Below the pieces are notes generated by a model that was given only the letters and a program-made list of their open reading frames with translations, was not told the DNA's origin and ran no database searches. This document shows positions 26,532 through 37,896 of a stretch of DNA of 64,000 nucleotides, one piece after another. The stretch lies in contig CM036617.1 in the NCBI GenBank assembly GCA_020746105.1, positions 41,383,898 to 41,447,897 of the forward strand, written 5' to 3'. Source of the DNA: Trogon surrucura (Eukaryota; Chordata; Aves; Trogoniformes; Trogonidae). The position numbers and the translations under genes are program-made. How positions within the stretch are numbered: position 1 is the stretch's first letter; each line of letters begins with the position of its first letter.

Positions 26532-26794
26532 TGTGTTTATTACGGCTGAGATAAAGTTAATTTCTTCATATTAGCTAGTATGGGGCTATGTTTTGGATTT
26601 GTTCTGGAAACAGCTTTTAGAACACAGGGATGTTTCTATTCTTGCTGCGCAGTGCTTACACAGTTGAGAACTTTTGTGTTCCTCACCCCACCTCATGAGT
26701 GAATAGGTCAGAGAGACACAAGAATTTGGGAGGGAACAGAGCAGGGACAGCTGACCCCAAAGGGATATTCCCCACGGTATGACATCATGATCAA

Positions 26795-26802
26795 TATATA
26801 AA
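26795..26802 (+). promoter_or_regulatory. TATA box of family 1 LTR
   Basis: TATATAAA, 15 bp after a TGACATCA element. The spacing from the LTR start (about 265 bp) and the poly(A) signal 170 bp later fit a U3 promoter. Confidence 0.65.
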
Positions 26803-26972
26803 ACTGGAGGAGGAAGGGAAGACATTTGGGGTTATGGCATTTGTCTTCCAAGTCACCATTATGCGTGATGGACCCCTTTTTCCTGGAGCTGTCTGAACAC
26901 CTACCTGCCAATGGGGAGCGGTGAATGAATTCCTTGGTTTACTTTGTTTGTTTATGCAATTTTTCTGCACTT

Positions 26973-26978
26973 ATTAAA
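26973..26978 (+). other. Poly(A) signal of family 1 LTR
   Basis: ATTAAA followed by a GT/T-rich stretch ('GTCTTTGTCTC'), in the expected R/U5 position. Confidence 0.6.
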
Positions 26979-27104
26979 TTGTCTTTGTCTCAACCCATGA
27001 GTTTTCTCTCTTTTACCCTTCTGATTCTCCCCCTCATCCTGGTGCAGAGGAGTGAGAGAGCTGCTATGTGGAACTGACCTCCTGGCTGGGGTTAGACCAC
27101 GACA

Positions 27105-29009
27105 CTGTAGCAAAGGAGATAAAAACTGTGAAGTCCAGAGTAGGCTGAAGAACTAAAGAATGTCAAAGAACTTCTAAGTCAAATTTGAATGAATAACGTA
27201 GTTTCCAAAAGCACTGCCACTGTTATTCTTTCATTTCAGTTTTTCCACAACCTAGCAATAACCATCATTCAAGTGCCAACCATAATGTGTCTACTGAAAT
27301 TATAATGTAGGAATTATGCACAACAGGGATTCACAGCCTATTCTATTATGATGTTATACTGCTACTGTGAACATAAAAGACATTAAGCTCAGTTGTAGAG
27401 AGAATACATCCACCTAAAATTCCTCTGAGGAATTTTCACACTGAGAAAGTCATCATTCTGGGAAGAAACTCTTTAAGCTGAGGAGGAGAAAAATGCTATA
27501 TATTTAAGTTTTCCAGGAAGCAAACAGCATTGATAAAATACTGAGAAAGATGCAATCCTCCACGGTGTTATATTAGGAAACATTAAAGCTTTGAACATCT
27601 TAATGCCCTTTAATATATGTCCATTCTACCAACTGTCAGCTGTCAGATAATCTCCACAACTCCCCTACAACTTGACTTACTAAACCAATCAAATTCAGAA
27701 TAAAAATGGTAATAATAATAAAAATGATGTTTAAATAATTACATCACATATAAGAACTCTCCCATGAAAATAATAGACCATCTCTGATCTATGCCAAAAG
27801 ACAGGAAATAAGAGGAAAAAAAGAGTTTTTTTAAACTTCCTTATCATATTTTATATGAATACTGTATTCGGTTCTACCCAATTCTTCTTCAAACAAAAGC
27901 AATAAAATAGCATTTCCCACAGAAAAGTTAATACAAAAGATTTGGCTTTACTTTGGTGGCAGCAAATGAATCATTGCTAAGGGCATCATGGCACACATAT
28001 GAGTAGCAACAGAGCACATCTGGATGCAGGTCACCAATGCTTGGATTTATCTTCAAAACCAGTAACTGGGTCTAGTCTGATTTGAAGGCCAGGCCTTCTG
28101 GCCAGTCATATAATGTCAAGATGCTGTGGAGAAAATGATTTATTTTCCAAATCTATAAATATTTGTGTTTATTTTCTTCTGCACTTTTTTTTTTCTTTTT
28201 AAACAGGAATAATTAAAACTTCAAAAAGCAAAGCACAGAAAAATTCTGTTAATTTACTTATTCTGGAATACAAATATTTTCCCATCTAGGTAAGTCTTAA
28301 CAACATACTCTGAAAAGCTTATCATGATCATTATCCAGGCCTTGATTTCTATAGACTTTTATTTTTTTTACTTAGTGGGATCAAGTAATAATTTTTACAT
28401 TTACTTTTCTAATAGATATTTTGTAATTGCTGCATTAGTGTTTATAGGTTAAATCCACAAGGAAAAGGTAAATTTTTATTTTTAGATCCTTTTTTAAAAC
28501 TTGAAGATTTGATATTTTAATTAATATTTGCAACCATTTGGTCTCTAAATGTCAACAATAAATTTTATAGCTATTAATAAATAAGCAAAAAAGGAACACA
28601 TTATCGAAGTAGATGATATAAAAATATTTTCCTATACAGTGGCAGATTACTCCCATTTGATAGCACTAATTGTTAAAGAACATATACATTCTCACAGGAG
28701 AACATAAAAACACTCTTCTATAGTTGTACATACTACTATAGTTGTATAATATATTGCATTATATGTATGTTATTCTTAAGGTATACATACAGATAGAGGC
28801 ATATGCACATCATACTGTGCATGCAAATATTTCATAATATATGGCATAAATATAAATTATAATACTTATTGTATCTCTTGTTATTTCACTACATTTAAAA
28901 ACATATTCTAAATATCTGGGTTTTTTAAACTCTTCTCAGTAGCCTGTAAAAATATTTATCTGCAGACAGTATCAGTATTTCCTTAAAATTCATGACTGGA
29001 ATTAATCAG
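27105..29009. other. AT-rich DNA, nothing recognised
   Basis: A short GC-richer patch at about 27,990-28,130 cannot be assigned to any family by eye. The rest is low-complexity AT-rich sequence. Confidence 0.6.
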
Positions 29010-29778
29010 TAATCTGGTTTGACGGCCGCACCCAAAGAGTACCTGTCAATGGGTCCGTGTCCATGTGGAAGCCAGTAACAACTGGAGTTCCTCAAGGATC
29101 AGTACTGAGACCAATCTTGTTTTACATCTTCATCAGTGACATGGACAGTGGCATCAAGTGTACCCTCAGGAAGTTTGCCAATGACACCAAGCTGTGTGGG
29201 GCATCTGACACCCTGGAAGATAGGGATGCCATCCAGTGGGACCTCGACAGGCTCTAGAGGTGGGACCATGCCAGCCTCATGAAGATCAACAAGATCAAGT
29301 GCAAGGTCCTCCATCTGGGTCAGGGCAATCCAAGCACTGATGTAGGCTGGGCAGTGATTGGCTTGAGAACAGCCCTGAAGAAAAAGACTTGGGGGTACTG
29401 GTAGATGAGAAGCTCAACATGAGCGGTCAGTGTGCACTTGCAGCCCAGAAAGCCAATTGTATCCTGGGCTGCATCAAGAGATGTGTGACCAGCAGGTTGA
29501 GGGAGGTGATTCTCCTCCCCTATTCCAGTCTCGTGATACTTCACCTAGAGTACTGTGTCCAGTTCTGGAGCCCAGAGGACAAGAAAGATATAGACGTGCT
29601 GGAGCATGTCCAGAGAAGGGTCACGAGGATGATCAGAGGGCTGGAGCACCTCTCCTATGAAGACAGACTGAGAGACTTGGGGTTGTTCAGTCTGCAGAAA
29701 AGAAGGCTCCGAGGAGACCTTATTGTGGCCTTCCTGTATCTTCAGAGGGCCTACAAGAAAGCTGGTGAGGGGTTTTTT

Positions 29779-29783
29779 AGGAC
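29779..29783 (+). repeat. Target-site duplication, left copy (AGGAC)
   Basis: AGGAC here and at 30,970-30,974 flank the LTR exactly. Removing the LTR and one copy rejoins the CR1 sequence. A 5 bp duplication is typical of some endogenous retrovirus classes (ERVL and others). Confidence 0.93.
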
Positions 29784-29974
29784 TGTTTTGGTTTGGCCTG
29801 GCCGGATTTTGGCAGCGGGGGCGGGGAGCTGCAGGGTGGCTTCAGCAAGAACCTGCTAGAAGCTCCCCAGGTTTGATAGAGCCAATGCCAGCCGGCTCCA
29901 AAGTGGGACCCACCGCTGGCCAAGGCTGAGCCTATCAGTAAGGTGATAGCAGAGGAACACCTCTGTGAAAAACA

Positions 29975-29982
29975 TATTTAAG
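29975..29982 (+). promoter_or_regulatory. TATA-like box of family 3 LTR
   Basis: TATTTAAG, 192 bp into the LTR, with the same wording and a similar position as in the family 2 LTR at 18,118. Confidence 0.55.
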
Positions 29983-30781
29983 AACGGGAAAAAAGAACTG
30001 CACCATAACAGCTGGCACAGAGATGGAGGAGTGAGAATCTGTGCAGACACCAAGGCCAGTGAAGAAGGAGGAGGGGGGAGGATGAGCTCCAGGCGCCGGA
30101 GCAGAAGGAGTCCCCCGGGTCCGTGCTGAAGACCATGGTGAAGCGGGTTGTCCCCCTGCAGCCCATGGGCGAGGTGCAGATGTCCACCGTGAGGATCACT
30201 GCGTAGATGTCCACCGAGGACTCCACGCCGTGTGGGCGGATGCCTGAAAGGGGGTTGTAGCCCATGGGAAGCCCGCATCAGAGCAAGTCGCTGCCGGACC
30301 CTGTAGCCTGTGGAAGACGGAATGCTCACGCTGGAGCAGGTTGGCTGGTGGGACTTTTGGGACGCTGCAGGTGGCTCACACTGGAGCAGTTTCCCCCGAA
30401 GGACTGTGCCTCAGACTCACGAGGGGTGGGCTGCCCCTCGTGAGGTGTCTCCTCTTGGGCAGTTTGTGGTGAATTGCCCTTTGTGGGACGACTCACGCGG
30501 AGAAGAGAGCGTGAAGCTTTTCTCCTGTGAGAGGGACCCCACAATGGCCCTGGGGAAGAGTGAAGAGTCCTCCCCCGGAGTGAAGAAGCGGTGAAACCAA
30601 CGTTGGATGAACTGACCGCAACCCCCATTCCCTGTCCCCCTGCGCCGCTCGGGGGGAGGAGGTGGAGAAACCGGGATTTATGTTAAGCCCGGGAAGAAGG
30701 GAGGGATGGGGGGAAGGTGTTCTGTTTAAGATCTGTTTGCTCTTTCTTACTTCTCACTACTCCTCTCTGATTAGTTCTTTT

Positions 30782-30787
30782 AATAAA
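30782..30787 (+). other. Poly(A) signal of family 3 LTR
   Basis: AATAAA followed by a T/G-rich stretch ('TGAGTCTGTTTTG') in the expected place before U5. Confidence 0.65.
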
Positions 30788-30969
30788 TGTACCTAATTTC
30801 CCTAAAATTGAGTCTGTTTTGCCCGGGACGGTAAATGAGGGTGATCTCCCTGTCCTTATGTCAAACCCTGAGCCTTTGGAAATATTTTCTCCCACTGTTC
30901 AGCAGTGAAGGGGGAGTGAGTGAGCGGCTGTGTGGGTACCTGGCGGCCGGCCAGGGTCAAACCACGACA

Positions 30970-30974
30970 AGGAC
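30970..30974 (+). repeat. Target-site duplication, right copy (AGGAC)
   Basis: Matches 29,779-29,783 exactly. Confidence 0.93.
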
Positions 30975-31260
30975 ATTGCTAGTGATAGGACTAGAGGGAA
31001 CGGATTAAAACTAGACGTGGTTTGATTCAGGTTGGACGTTAGGAAGAAGCTCTTCACCATGAGGGTAGTGAAACACTAGAACAGGTTGCCCAGAGAGGTG
31101 GTGGAAGCCCCATCCCTGGAAGTTTATAAGGCCAGGCTGGATGGGGCTCTGAGCAGCCTGATCTAGTGAGCGATGTCCCTGCCCATGGCGGAGGGGGGTT
31201 GGAACTAGATAATCTTTAAAGTCCCTTCCAACCATGACAATTCTATGATTCTGTGATTAT

Positions 31261-32245
31261 CTGTGCTTTAGTGACGGACAAAATTCCTAATAGGGATTCT
31301 TCGTGTTCACTGAAATGATTCAAATCAAAAGTTCTTCTCTGTCTAAATGGAATATCCCCTAGGAAACTGACATAATTAAGGTAAAAGCATAACACCACAG
31401 TGAGGGTATCCTCAGAGGAATCAGCCTAATTATTTGTAATTACTGGAACAGACAGCTCTTCAGAGGAAATACACAGAAAGCACAGATACCCAAAGAACTT
31501 CTTGTTATTTATGCAATTCATGAATTAAATATATAGTTTCCAGCTTTAAAAGTGTGTGTTGTTTTTTTTTTCTAAACTTATAGTTGTACAGGAAATACAT
31601 CATGTTGCCTGAAAGAGCTAATTAATGTAGTAAAATAAGTAATAAGGCTGTATTTCAGTGACATCCGAGATTATAATCAAAGCATTTGCAGTTGTAATTT
31701 CCATGATTGGAACTTTCTTGGAAAACCTTCAGATCCTTGAATTCGTTTTGTAGTTTACTAGTCTTTCTATTAGAAGAACTGCATGTGGCATGTAGGCTAC
31801 ATACTTTGCTCCTTTTTATAATAGGTATTTAGGGAAACTAGGCCAAATGTTCCTGATGGAAATTTAAATGCTGTTTGTGCTTTTCCTGTACTGTTATATG
31901 CATTTCTGAGAAAATGCTGAAATCCTGGATTTTTTAACAAGAAATTAGTACTATTGTGCTATGAAGGCATAAACAGATTAAAAACATATGCCTGTACTGG
32001 ATACTTAAACTACTGCAATGTGTGAAATACATACTGTAAGACCCTTTTAATCTGTATCTATGATAAACAAACAAAAAAAAAAAGGTTTGGCTTTTTGTTA
32101 TTTTTTATATGCCTTAGCATTATTTTTTTTTCCATTCCTTATATACTTTACAAAGCAGTGAGAATTTGTCCTTGTAACTTCCTTGTGCTTTTAGAACCAA
32201 CTTTTGTCTCCCATCTATGCTCATGAAATTTTTTGCATAAACATC
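31261..32245. other. AT-rich DNA, nothing recognised
   Basis: No frame or repeat of note apart from short A and T runs. Confidence 0.6.
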
Positions 32246-32834
32246 AAACAGAGGAAAAGGATGGTCCCAGATTGGAAGTTAGTCAGTGTGACATCCATAT
32301 ATAAGAAGTACTGGAAGCATGATCTGGGAAATTACAGGACTGTCAGCTTGACTTTGGTGCAGGTGAATCTGATGGAACAGATCATTCTAAGTGCCATAAC
32401 ATGGTACATGCAGGACAACCGTATGATAAGGCTCAGTCAGCATGGGTTTGTGAAAGTCAGGTCCTGATTGACAAATCTCATTTCCTTCTGCAACATGGTC
32501 ACCGTCATAGTGGATGAGAGAAAGGCTGTAGATGTTGTTTACCTTGACACTTTCTCATAGCATTCTCCTGGAGAAACTAGTTGCTCAAGGCTTGGATGGG
32601 CATACGTTTTGCTGGATAACAAACTGGCTAGATAGACAGGCTCAAAGAATGGTGGTGAATGGAGTTAAATCCAGTTAGTGGTGGGTCATGAGTGGTGTTC
32701 CTCAGCATTCAGTCTTGGATCTACTTCTGTTTAACATTTTTATCAATGGATGAGGGGATTGAGTACACCCTAAGTAAGTATGCAGATGACACTAAACTGG
32801 TTGGAAAATTTCGGCATTTCTCTGATTCTGTGAA
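32246..32834 (+). mobile_element. CR1 LINE, decayed RT fragment
   Basis: The fragment starts in the ORF2 region just before the RT (DWKLVSVTSIYKKYWKHDLG) and goes through SQHGFVKVRS, after which a stop replaces the usual Cys. It then shows a damaged first-Asp region with an internal deletion near 32,553. It reaches a 'DDTKLV'-like block in which the sequence stops abruptly, followed only by a short 'TCTGATTCTGTG' remnant. It resembles the older subfamily of the copy at 11.78 kb. The reading frame is broken many times. Confidence 0.85.
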
Positions 32835-32926
32835 AATACAAATGCACTGACTAGTCCTAATGAAACATTTAAGAACAATATACAACTTTGTATCTCTTAA
32901 CTTTAAAGTAAGTAAACCAAATAAAC

Positions 32927-34035
32927 AATCATAGAATCACAGAATCATAGAATGTTAGGGTTTGGAAGGGACCTCGAAAGATCATCAAGTCCAATCCCCC
33001 CGCCAGAGCAGGAATGTCTAGATTATGCTACACAGGAACGTGTCCAGGCAGGTCTTGAATGTCTCCGGAGAAGGAGACTCCACAACCTCTTTGGGCAGCC
33101 TGTTCCAGTGCTCCGTCACCCTCACTGAGAAGAAGTTTCTTCTCGAGTTTAAGCAGAACCTCTTATGTTCCAGTTTCAGCCCATTACCCCTTGTCCTATC
33201 AGTGGTTGTCACTGAGAAGAGCCTGCCTCCATCCTCGTGACACTCACCCTTGATATATTTGTAAACATTAATGAGGTCACCCCTCAGCCTCCTCTTCTCC
33301 AAACTAAAGAGCCCCAGCTCCCTCAGCCTTTCCTCATAAGGGAGATGCTCCACTCCCTTCATCATCCTAGTTGCCCTGTGCTGGACTCTCTCCAGCAGTT
33401 CCCTGTCTTTCTTGAACTGAGGGGCCCAGAACTGGACACAATATTCCAGATGGGGTCTCACCAGGGCAGAGTAGAGGGGAAGGAGAACCTCTCTTGACCT
33501 ACTAACCACCCCCCTTCTAATACACCCCAGGATGCCATTGGCCTTCCTGGCCACGAGGGCACAGTGCTGGCTCATGGTCATCCTGCTGTCCACCAAGACT
33601 CCCAGGTCCCTTTCCCCTACACTACTCTCTAATAAGTCATTCCCCAACTTATACTGGAACCTGGGGTTGTTCCTACCCAGATGCAAGACCCTACATTTAC
33701 CCTTGTTGTATTTCATTAAATTTTTCCCCGCCCAACCCTCCAGCCTGTCCAGGTCTCGCTGGATGGCAGCACAGCCTTCTGGTGTGTCAGCCACTCCTCC
33801 CAGCTTGGTGTCATCAGCAAACTTGCTGATAGTACTCTCTAGTCCCTCATCCAAGTCATCGATGAATATATTGAACAATACTGGTCCCAGTACCAACCCT
33901 TGAGGCACTCCACTGGATACAGACCTCCAACCAGACTTCGCCCCATTGACCACAACTCTTTGGCTTCTTCCCCTTAACCAGTTCACAGTCCACCTCACTA
34001 CCCGAGAGTCTAGACCACACTTTCTCAGTTTATCG
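32927..34035 (-). mobile_element. CR1 LINE, 5'-truncated with long open RT frame
   Basis: On the minus strand the element runs from about 34,035 ([14 protein letters not shown]) to octamer repeats at 32,927-32,958. Only the RT palm and C-terminal half and the 3' end remain. The frame is undamaged to its natural stop. It belongs to the same subfamily as the copies at 10.69 and 54.7 kb, as shown by '[17 protein letters not shown]' and '[17 protein letters not shown]'. It converges on the plus-strand CR1 fragment at 32.25-32.83 kb, less than 100 bp away. Confidence 0.94.
33018..33998 (-). pseudogene. CR1 ORF2 C-terminal fragment, 326 codons open
   Basis: The frame contains [20 protein letters not shown], the catalytic [11 protein letters not shown] with both Asp present, [19 protein letters not shown] and the C-terminal region to the usual stop. 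The ATG is internal; the true protein would begin far upstream but is missing because of 5' truncation. The frame continues in the open to about 34,035 before the element ends. It has no endonuclease and cannot retrotranspose, but the lack of stops in 326 codons points to a fairly recent insertion. Confidence 0.88.
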
Positions 34036-35177
34036 TAATTTAGTATTCCTTTTATCTCATATGAAGAAACTCAAACATAAAAAGCAGACAAATGATCTAG
34101 GTCATTAATTGCATTATTGACTGAGCCATGACTTATTTCTCTCAAGATCTTAGTCTGAGAACATTTTACCCAGGAAAAAAAAGAATATTCATACTTAACA
34201 TTTCACAAGACAACACGAGTTCAAAAGTTGATTAACAACTAGATTCTATAATTTTGGATGTAGTTGCTCATTTTCCTATTATTTATTTTTTTATTTTAAT
34301 CTGGTTGTTTGGGTTTCATTTTTTAACCAGGTAAAATATAATAAAATTGTTTGGTAGTTATAAGGCAAAATCTTCATTCAAATGTTATTTACTAAAACAT
34401 ATTATGACTGCCCAAAGGCAAGTATTAAATGAAAACATACATTTAAAGATCCAGAATTATCCCAGTGCGTGACTGCAGGCCACTCAAATTCTGTTTAAAA
34501 CAGAAAACGTGATTTTCTTTCCAAGGAAATTTTATGGCAATATATGCATTAACACCAGCTGGATTATCAGGAGGATATATTATACACCTCTTTTATAGGT
34601 ATCTGCTACTCAAGCATACAGTTTTATTTTATAAAGTAAGATTAACCTTAGACTTTCTGAACAACAAATATATCTGTGTAAGGGTATATAGATTTATAAA
34701 ACCGATGTGATACTAATAACAAACAGCTAAAAATAATGACCCTGACCATCCTGAAAGCAAGTAGCTTACATTGAAAAAAAACAACTTTGAAATTTCTAAA
34801 ACCAGTGTAAATCCTGCCTTTCTTTTCTCCCCCATCTCATGTTGTGAACTTGATCATTGACTGAAGTGTAATGTGAATTAGGAATTTGCAACCATTATGC
34901 CATGAAGGAAGACTGTATACCTGTCAACGCAAAAGCAACACACTAATAAAAGTAAAAAATAATTAAGTGTGGATACATCTGCCAGATTAAACCACAGGAG
35001 GGGCAGCAAGTGAGCTTGGCCATGAATTTTATTTCAGGTCTTTTGATGTCCCTTCCCCAGAATGTTTCCACTAGTTCTGGCTTCAGAATTAATTTCCTTC
35101 AGAAGGTGCTAAATCTTAAGTTATGTGGGGAGAAAGCATTTAATAATACTTGGTCAAAGTACAAGGGATCATTCAAG
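34036..35177. other. AT-rich DNA, nothing recognised
   Basis: No gene-like frame or repeat family seen. Confidence 0.6.
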
Positions 35178-35398
35178 GGATCACAGTATCACAGTATGCT
35201 AGGGATTGGAAGGGACCTCAAATGATCATCTAGTCCAATCCTCCTACCAGAGCAGGAACACTTATATGATGTTACACAGGAACGTGTCCAGGCGGGTTTT
35301 GAATGTCTCCAGAGAAGGAGACTCCACAACCTCTCTGGGCAGCCTGTTCCAGTGTTGTGTCACCCTCACTGAGAAGAAGTTTCTTCTCAAATTTAAGT
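35178..35398 (-). mobile_element. CR1 LINE 3' end
   Basis: The minus-strand 3' end begins with degenerate 'ATCACAGT' octamers and 'GGGATTGGAAGGGACCTC'. It includes the last part of ORF2 ([14 protein letters not shown]) and breaks off at 35,398. It is close in sequence to the 32.93-34.04 kb copy. Confidence 0.9.
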
Positions 35399-36649
35399 GA
35401 ATTTAAATTCAAGGGATGATCCTCTTACTGAGCAATATGGACATAAATTTTGTAGATCATTGTTAAAAAAACCACAAAGCATACAATTTTTTAGAAATAT
35501 TTTGTGATAAATTGCATTGTGTCTGTTGTAAAATAACATTTTGCGGGGGGAGAAAAATCCCTTTTCTTCATAAAAAACCACACGCTTTTAAGAAAGTACA
35601 CTGCCTTTTTACAATTTATTGGATATATACTATGTACCTGTGGAGGACATTAAAAACAATTCACTTACCACATATATTGTACTATTCAAAGGTTGGAGTT
35701 TTGAGTATTTGAATTTTTCTGATTTTAAAATTTGTCATATATCATTAGACTTTTACATAAAGCTTCTTGGCATTATAACATATTGTTCTATTTTACAACA
35801 AAACTAGCATAAATGTTTGGTGGTTTTTTTTAGAAAAAAAAAAGTAATAGAAAATATGAAAAAAGAAAGAGAAAATTGAGTCAATATTGATGTTATTGAT
35901 TTTACTTATCTACGCATTCCTTCTAATGGGGTTTTAGATTCTGTGACAGATAAATTCTCTAAGATGAGGATACTGTTTTCAGCAACATGAACTTTTCACA
36001 GAAAATTTGGTTTTGCTTGTTTATCTGTTTCATATTTCATATTTATTTATCCTGTTCCAAAAGTTATGTATTGGCTTAATTTAATTTCTATGCTTTTCCC
36101 AAAGGACCAAAAATCGTATAGTGGTATACTCTCTAGTATATGCATATACTGAGAAAGATTGCCTGCATATTCAACTACTATAGCATATAGAGAGCGATTG
36201 ACTTAACCTTCAGCTTATTGACAGTTTTAACATTATAAAGTCTTTTGTCATAAAATCAAGTCTCCTATCCCTTTCACTCCTTGTCACACAACTCAGTGCA
36301 GCAGTGATACAACCACCAAAGGGTCAGCTGTGCGCCAAAATTTGCAGAGGGAGGCTCAGAAATTAAGTGCTCTATTTGGAAAAAAGGACTGTGAAAGCAA
36401 TCAAGAAACTGATGGACTGGAACTGTTTCAAAAGGTATTGTTAAAAACAAAGTATTTGTATTTTGGTGCCTAAATGCCTCTAAACAGGAAAACATGCCTT
36501 CTAATACAGTTAGCTTCAACTCATTATAAATATTCAATTAACTATAAAAATTTAATGGTATTCCTGATTTTTATAAATCGTAGGAAATATTTTCAATGAT
36601 CAACAAACAGGTTCCAATTTTCAAAAGTCTGTTTGATAAAGTGCTATTA
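35399..36649. other. AT-rich DNA, nothing recognised
   Basis: Several 60-87 codon frames in both directions with no recognisable motif. Confidence 0.6.
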
Positions 36650-37896
36650 GAATCATAGAATCATGGAATCATAGAATGGTCTAGGCTGGAAGGGACCTTA
36701 GAGATCATCTAATCCAACCTCCCTGTCATGGGCAGGGATACCTCTCAACTACATCAGGCTACTCAAGACTCTGTCCAACTTGGCCTTGAACACCTCCAGG
36801 GAGGGGGCAGCCACAACTTCTCCAGACAATTTATTCCGAGGTCTTGCCACCTTCATACTGAAGAATCTCTTCCTAAAATCTAAATCTATTCTTCTTCAAC
36901 TTAAACCCATTTCCCCTTGTCCTATCAGCGGATGCTCTTGTAAAAAGTCCCTCCCCAGCCTTCCTGTAGGTTCCCTTCAGGTATTGGAAGGCAGATATTA
37001 GGTCCCCCTGAAGTCTTCTCTTTTCAAGACTGAACAATCTCAATTCCTGCAGCCTGTCCTTGTAGCAGAGGTGCTCCAGCCCCTGGATCATCTTTGTGAC
37101 CCTTCTCTGAACGCACTCCAATAGATCTATATCCCTCTTATGGTGGGGACACCAGAACTGGATGCAGTATTTGAGGTGGGGTCTCGCAAGAGCAGAGTAA
37201 ATGGGGAGAATCTCCTCTCTTGACCTGCTGGTTACGCTTCTCCTGATACATCACAGGATGAGGTTGGCCTTCTGGGCTGCATGAGCGCACTGTCAGCTCA
37301 TGTCGAGCTTCTCACCTGTCAACACCCCCAAATCCTTCTCTTCAGGGCTACTCTCAACTCACCCTGTGCCCTTTTTGTATTTGTGCTTAGGATTGGCCAG
37401 ACCCAGGTGAAGGACCTTGCATTTTGACTTGTTGAAGCTCATGTAGTTTGCACTGGCCCATTTCTCAAGCCTGTCAAGGTCCCCCTGGATGACATCTCTT
37501 CCCTCAATGAGTCCATGGCGCCACACAGTTTGGTGTCATCAACAAACTTGCTGAGGGTGCACCCAACGCCGTCGTCCATGTTGCTGCCAAAGATGTAGAA
37601 CAACACTGGGCCCAGAAGAGACCCCTGAGGAACACTGTTTGTCACTGGTCTCCATGTGGCCATCGAGCCATTGACCACCCAGTGCGACCATCCAGCCAGT
37701 TCTTTATCCACCGAGTGGTCCTTTTGTCAAATCCATGTCTCTCCATTTTAGAGACAAGGATGTCATGTGGGACAGTGTCAAATGCCTTGCACAAGTCCAG
37801 GAAAATGACATCTGTTGCTTTTCTCATGTCAACCAGTGCTGTAGCTTTGTCATAGAAGGCCACTAAATTAGTCAGGCACGACTTGCCCCTGATGTA
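36650..37896 (-). mobile_element. CR1 LINE, 5'-truncated RT portion
   Basis: On the minus strand it begins near 37,896 in the RT fingers ([13 protein letters not shown]) and ends in ATTCTATG octamers at 36,650. Frames at 37,863-37,642, 37,711-37,439 and 37,121-36,873 hold successive parts: [14 protein letters not shown] with the first catalytic Asp, [16 protein letters not shown], and the catalytic block changed to FVDDTKLCG. Stops and shifts separate them. The '[17 protein letters not shown]' wording links it to the subfamily of the 29.0 and 50.6 kb copies. Confidence 0.92.

Larger units (their letters stand above)
26532..27104 (+). mobile_element. Solo LTR, family 1
   Basis: This is the best-kept copy of the family. 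It starts TGTGTTTATTACGGCTGAGA and ends GGGTTAGACCACGACA. Inside, in order, are the block 'AGCTAGTATGGGGCTATG', a 'GGGACAGCTGACCCCAAAGG' block, a cAMP-response-like TGACATCA at 26,780-26,787, the TATA box at 26,795 and an ATTAAA poly(A) signal at 26,973. After these come 'CTCAACCCATGAGTTTTCTC' and the short U5. This arrangement is well known from avian endogenous retrovirus LTRs. The flanking five or six bases do not form a clear duplication. No internal region is adjacent. Confidence 0.85.
29784..30969 (+). mobile_element. Solo LTR, family 3, 1,186 bp
   Basis: The LTR begins TGTTTTGGTTTGGCCTGGCC and ends CCAGGGTCAAACCACGACA, so the ends are near-perfect inverted repeats with TG and CA. It is bounded by a perfect 5 bp target-site duplication and sits inside a CR1. 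It is much richer in GC than its surroundings. A TATA-like box lies at 29,975, a repetitive 'GTGGGACT/GTGGAAGACG' purine-rich central part follows, and AATAAA is at 30,782. Parts of the second half align with family 2 LTRs ('TGAACTGACCGCAACCCCCATT', then a G-rich stretch), so families 2 and 3 share ancestry. Open frames inside it on both strands (for example 157 codons at 30,329-29,856) show no retroviral domains and look like products of high GC. Confidence 0.95.
29010..31260 (+). mobile_element. CR1 LINE split by an LTR insertion
   Basis: The CR1 runs 29,010-29,783, is interrupted by the LTR at 29,784-30,969, and resumes at 30,975 in the right place of the ORF2 C-terminal region ('AGTGATAGGAC...'). 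It ends in an ATTCTATG/ATTCTGTG tail near 31,258. It starts inside ORF2 in the RT domain ([12 protein letters not shown]). The catalytic block is FANDTKLCG, so the first Asp of the FADD pair is lost. ORF2 has frameshifts or stops near 29,255 and 29,340. The 156-codon frame 29,389-29,859 runs into the LTR, so its last residues are not CR1. The '[17 protein letters not shown]' wording marks a subfamily shared with the copies at 36.65 and 50.57 kb. Confidence 0.92.

Noticed and set aside
29856..30594. Open frames of 94-157 codons on both strands inside the GC-rich LTR at 29.78-30.97 kb
   Set aside because: They overlap on both strands, have no retroviral or host motif, and are explained by low stop density in GC-rich DNA.
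33025..33903. Plus-strand frames of 64-123 codons opposite the minus-strand CR1
   Set aside because: Antisense to the RT frame; similar shadows occur opposite the other CR1 copies.
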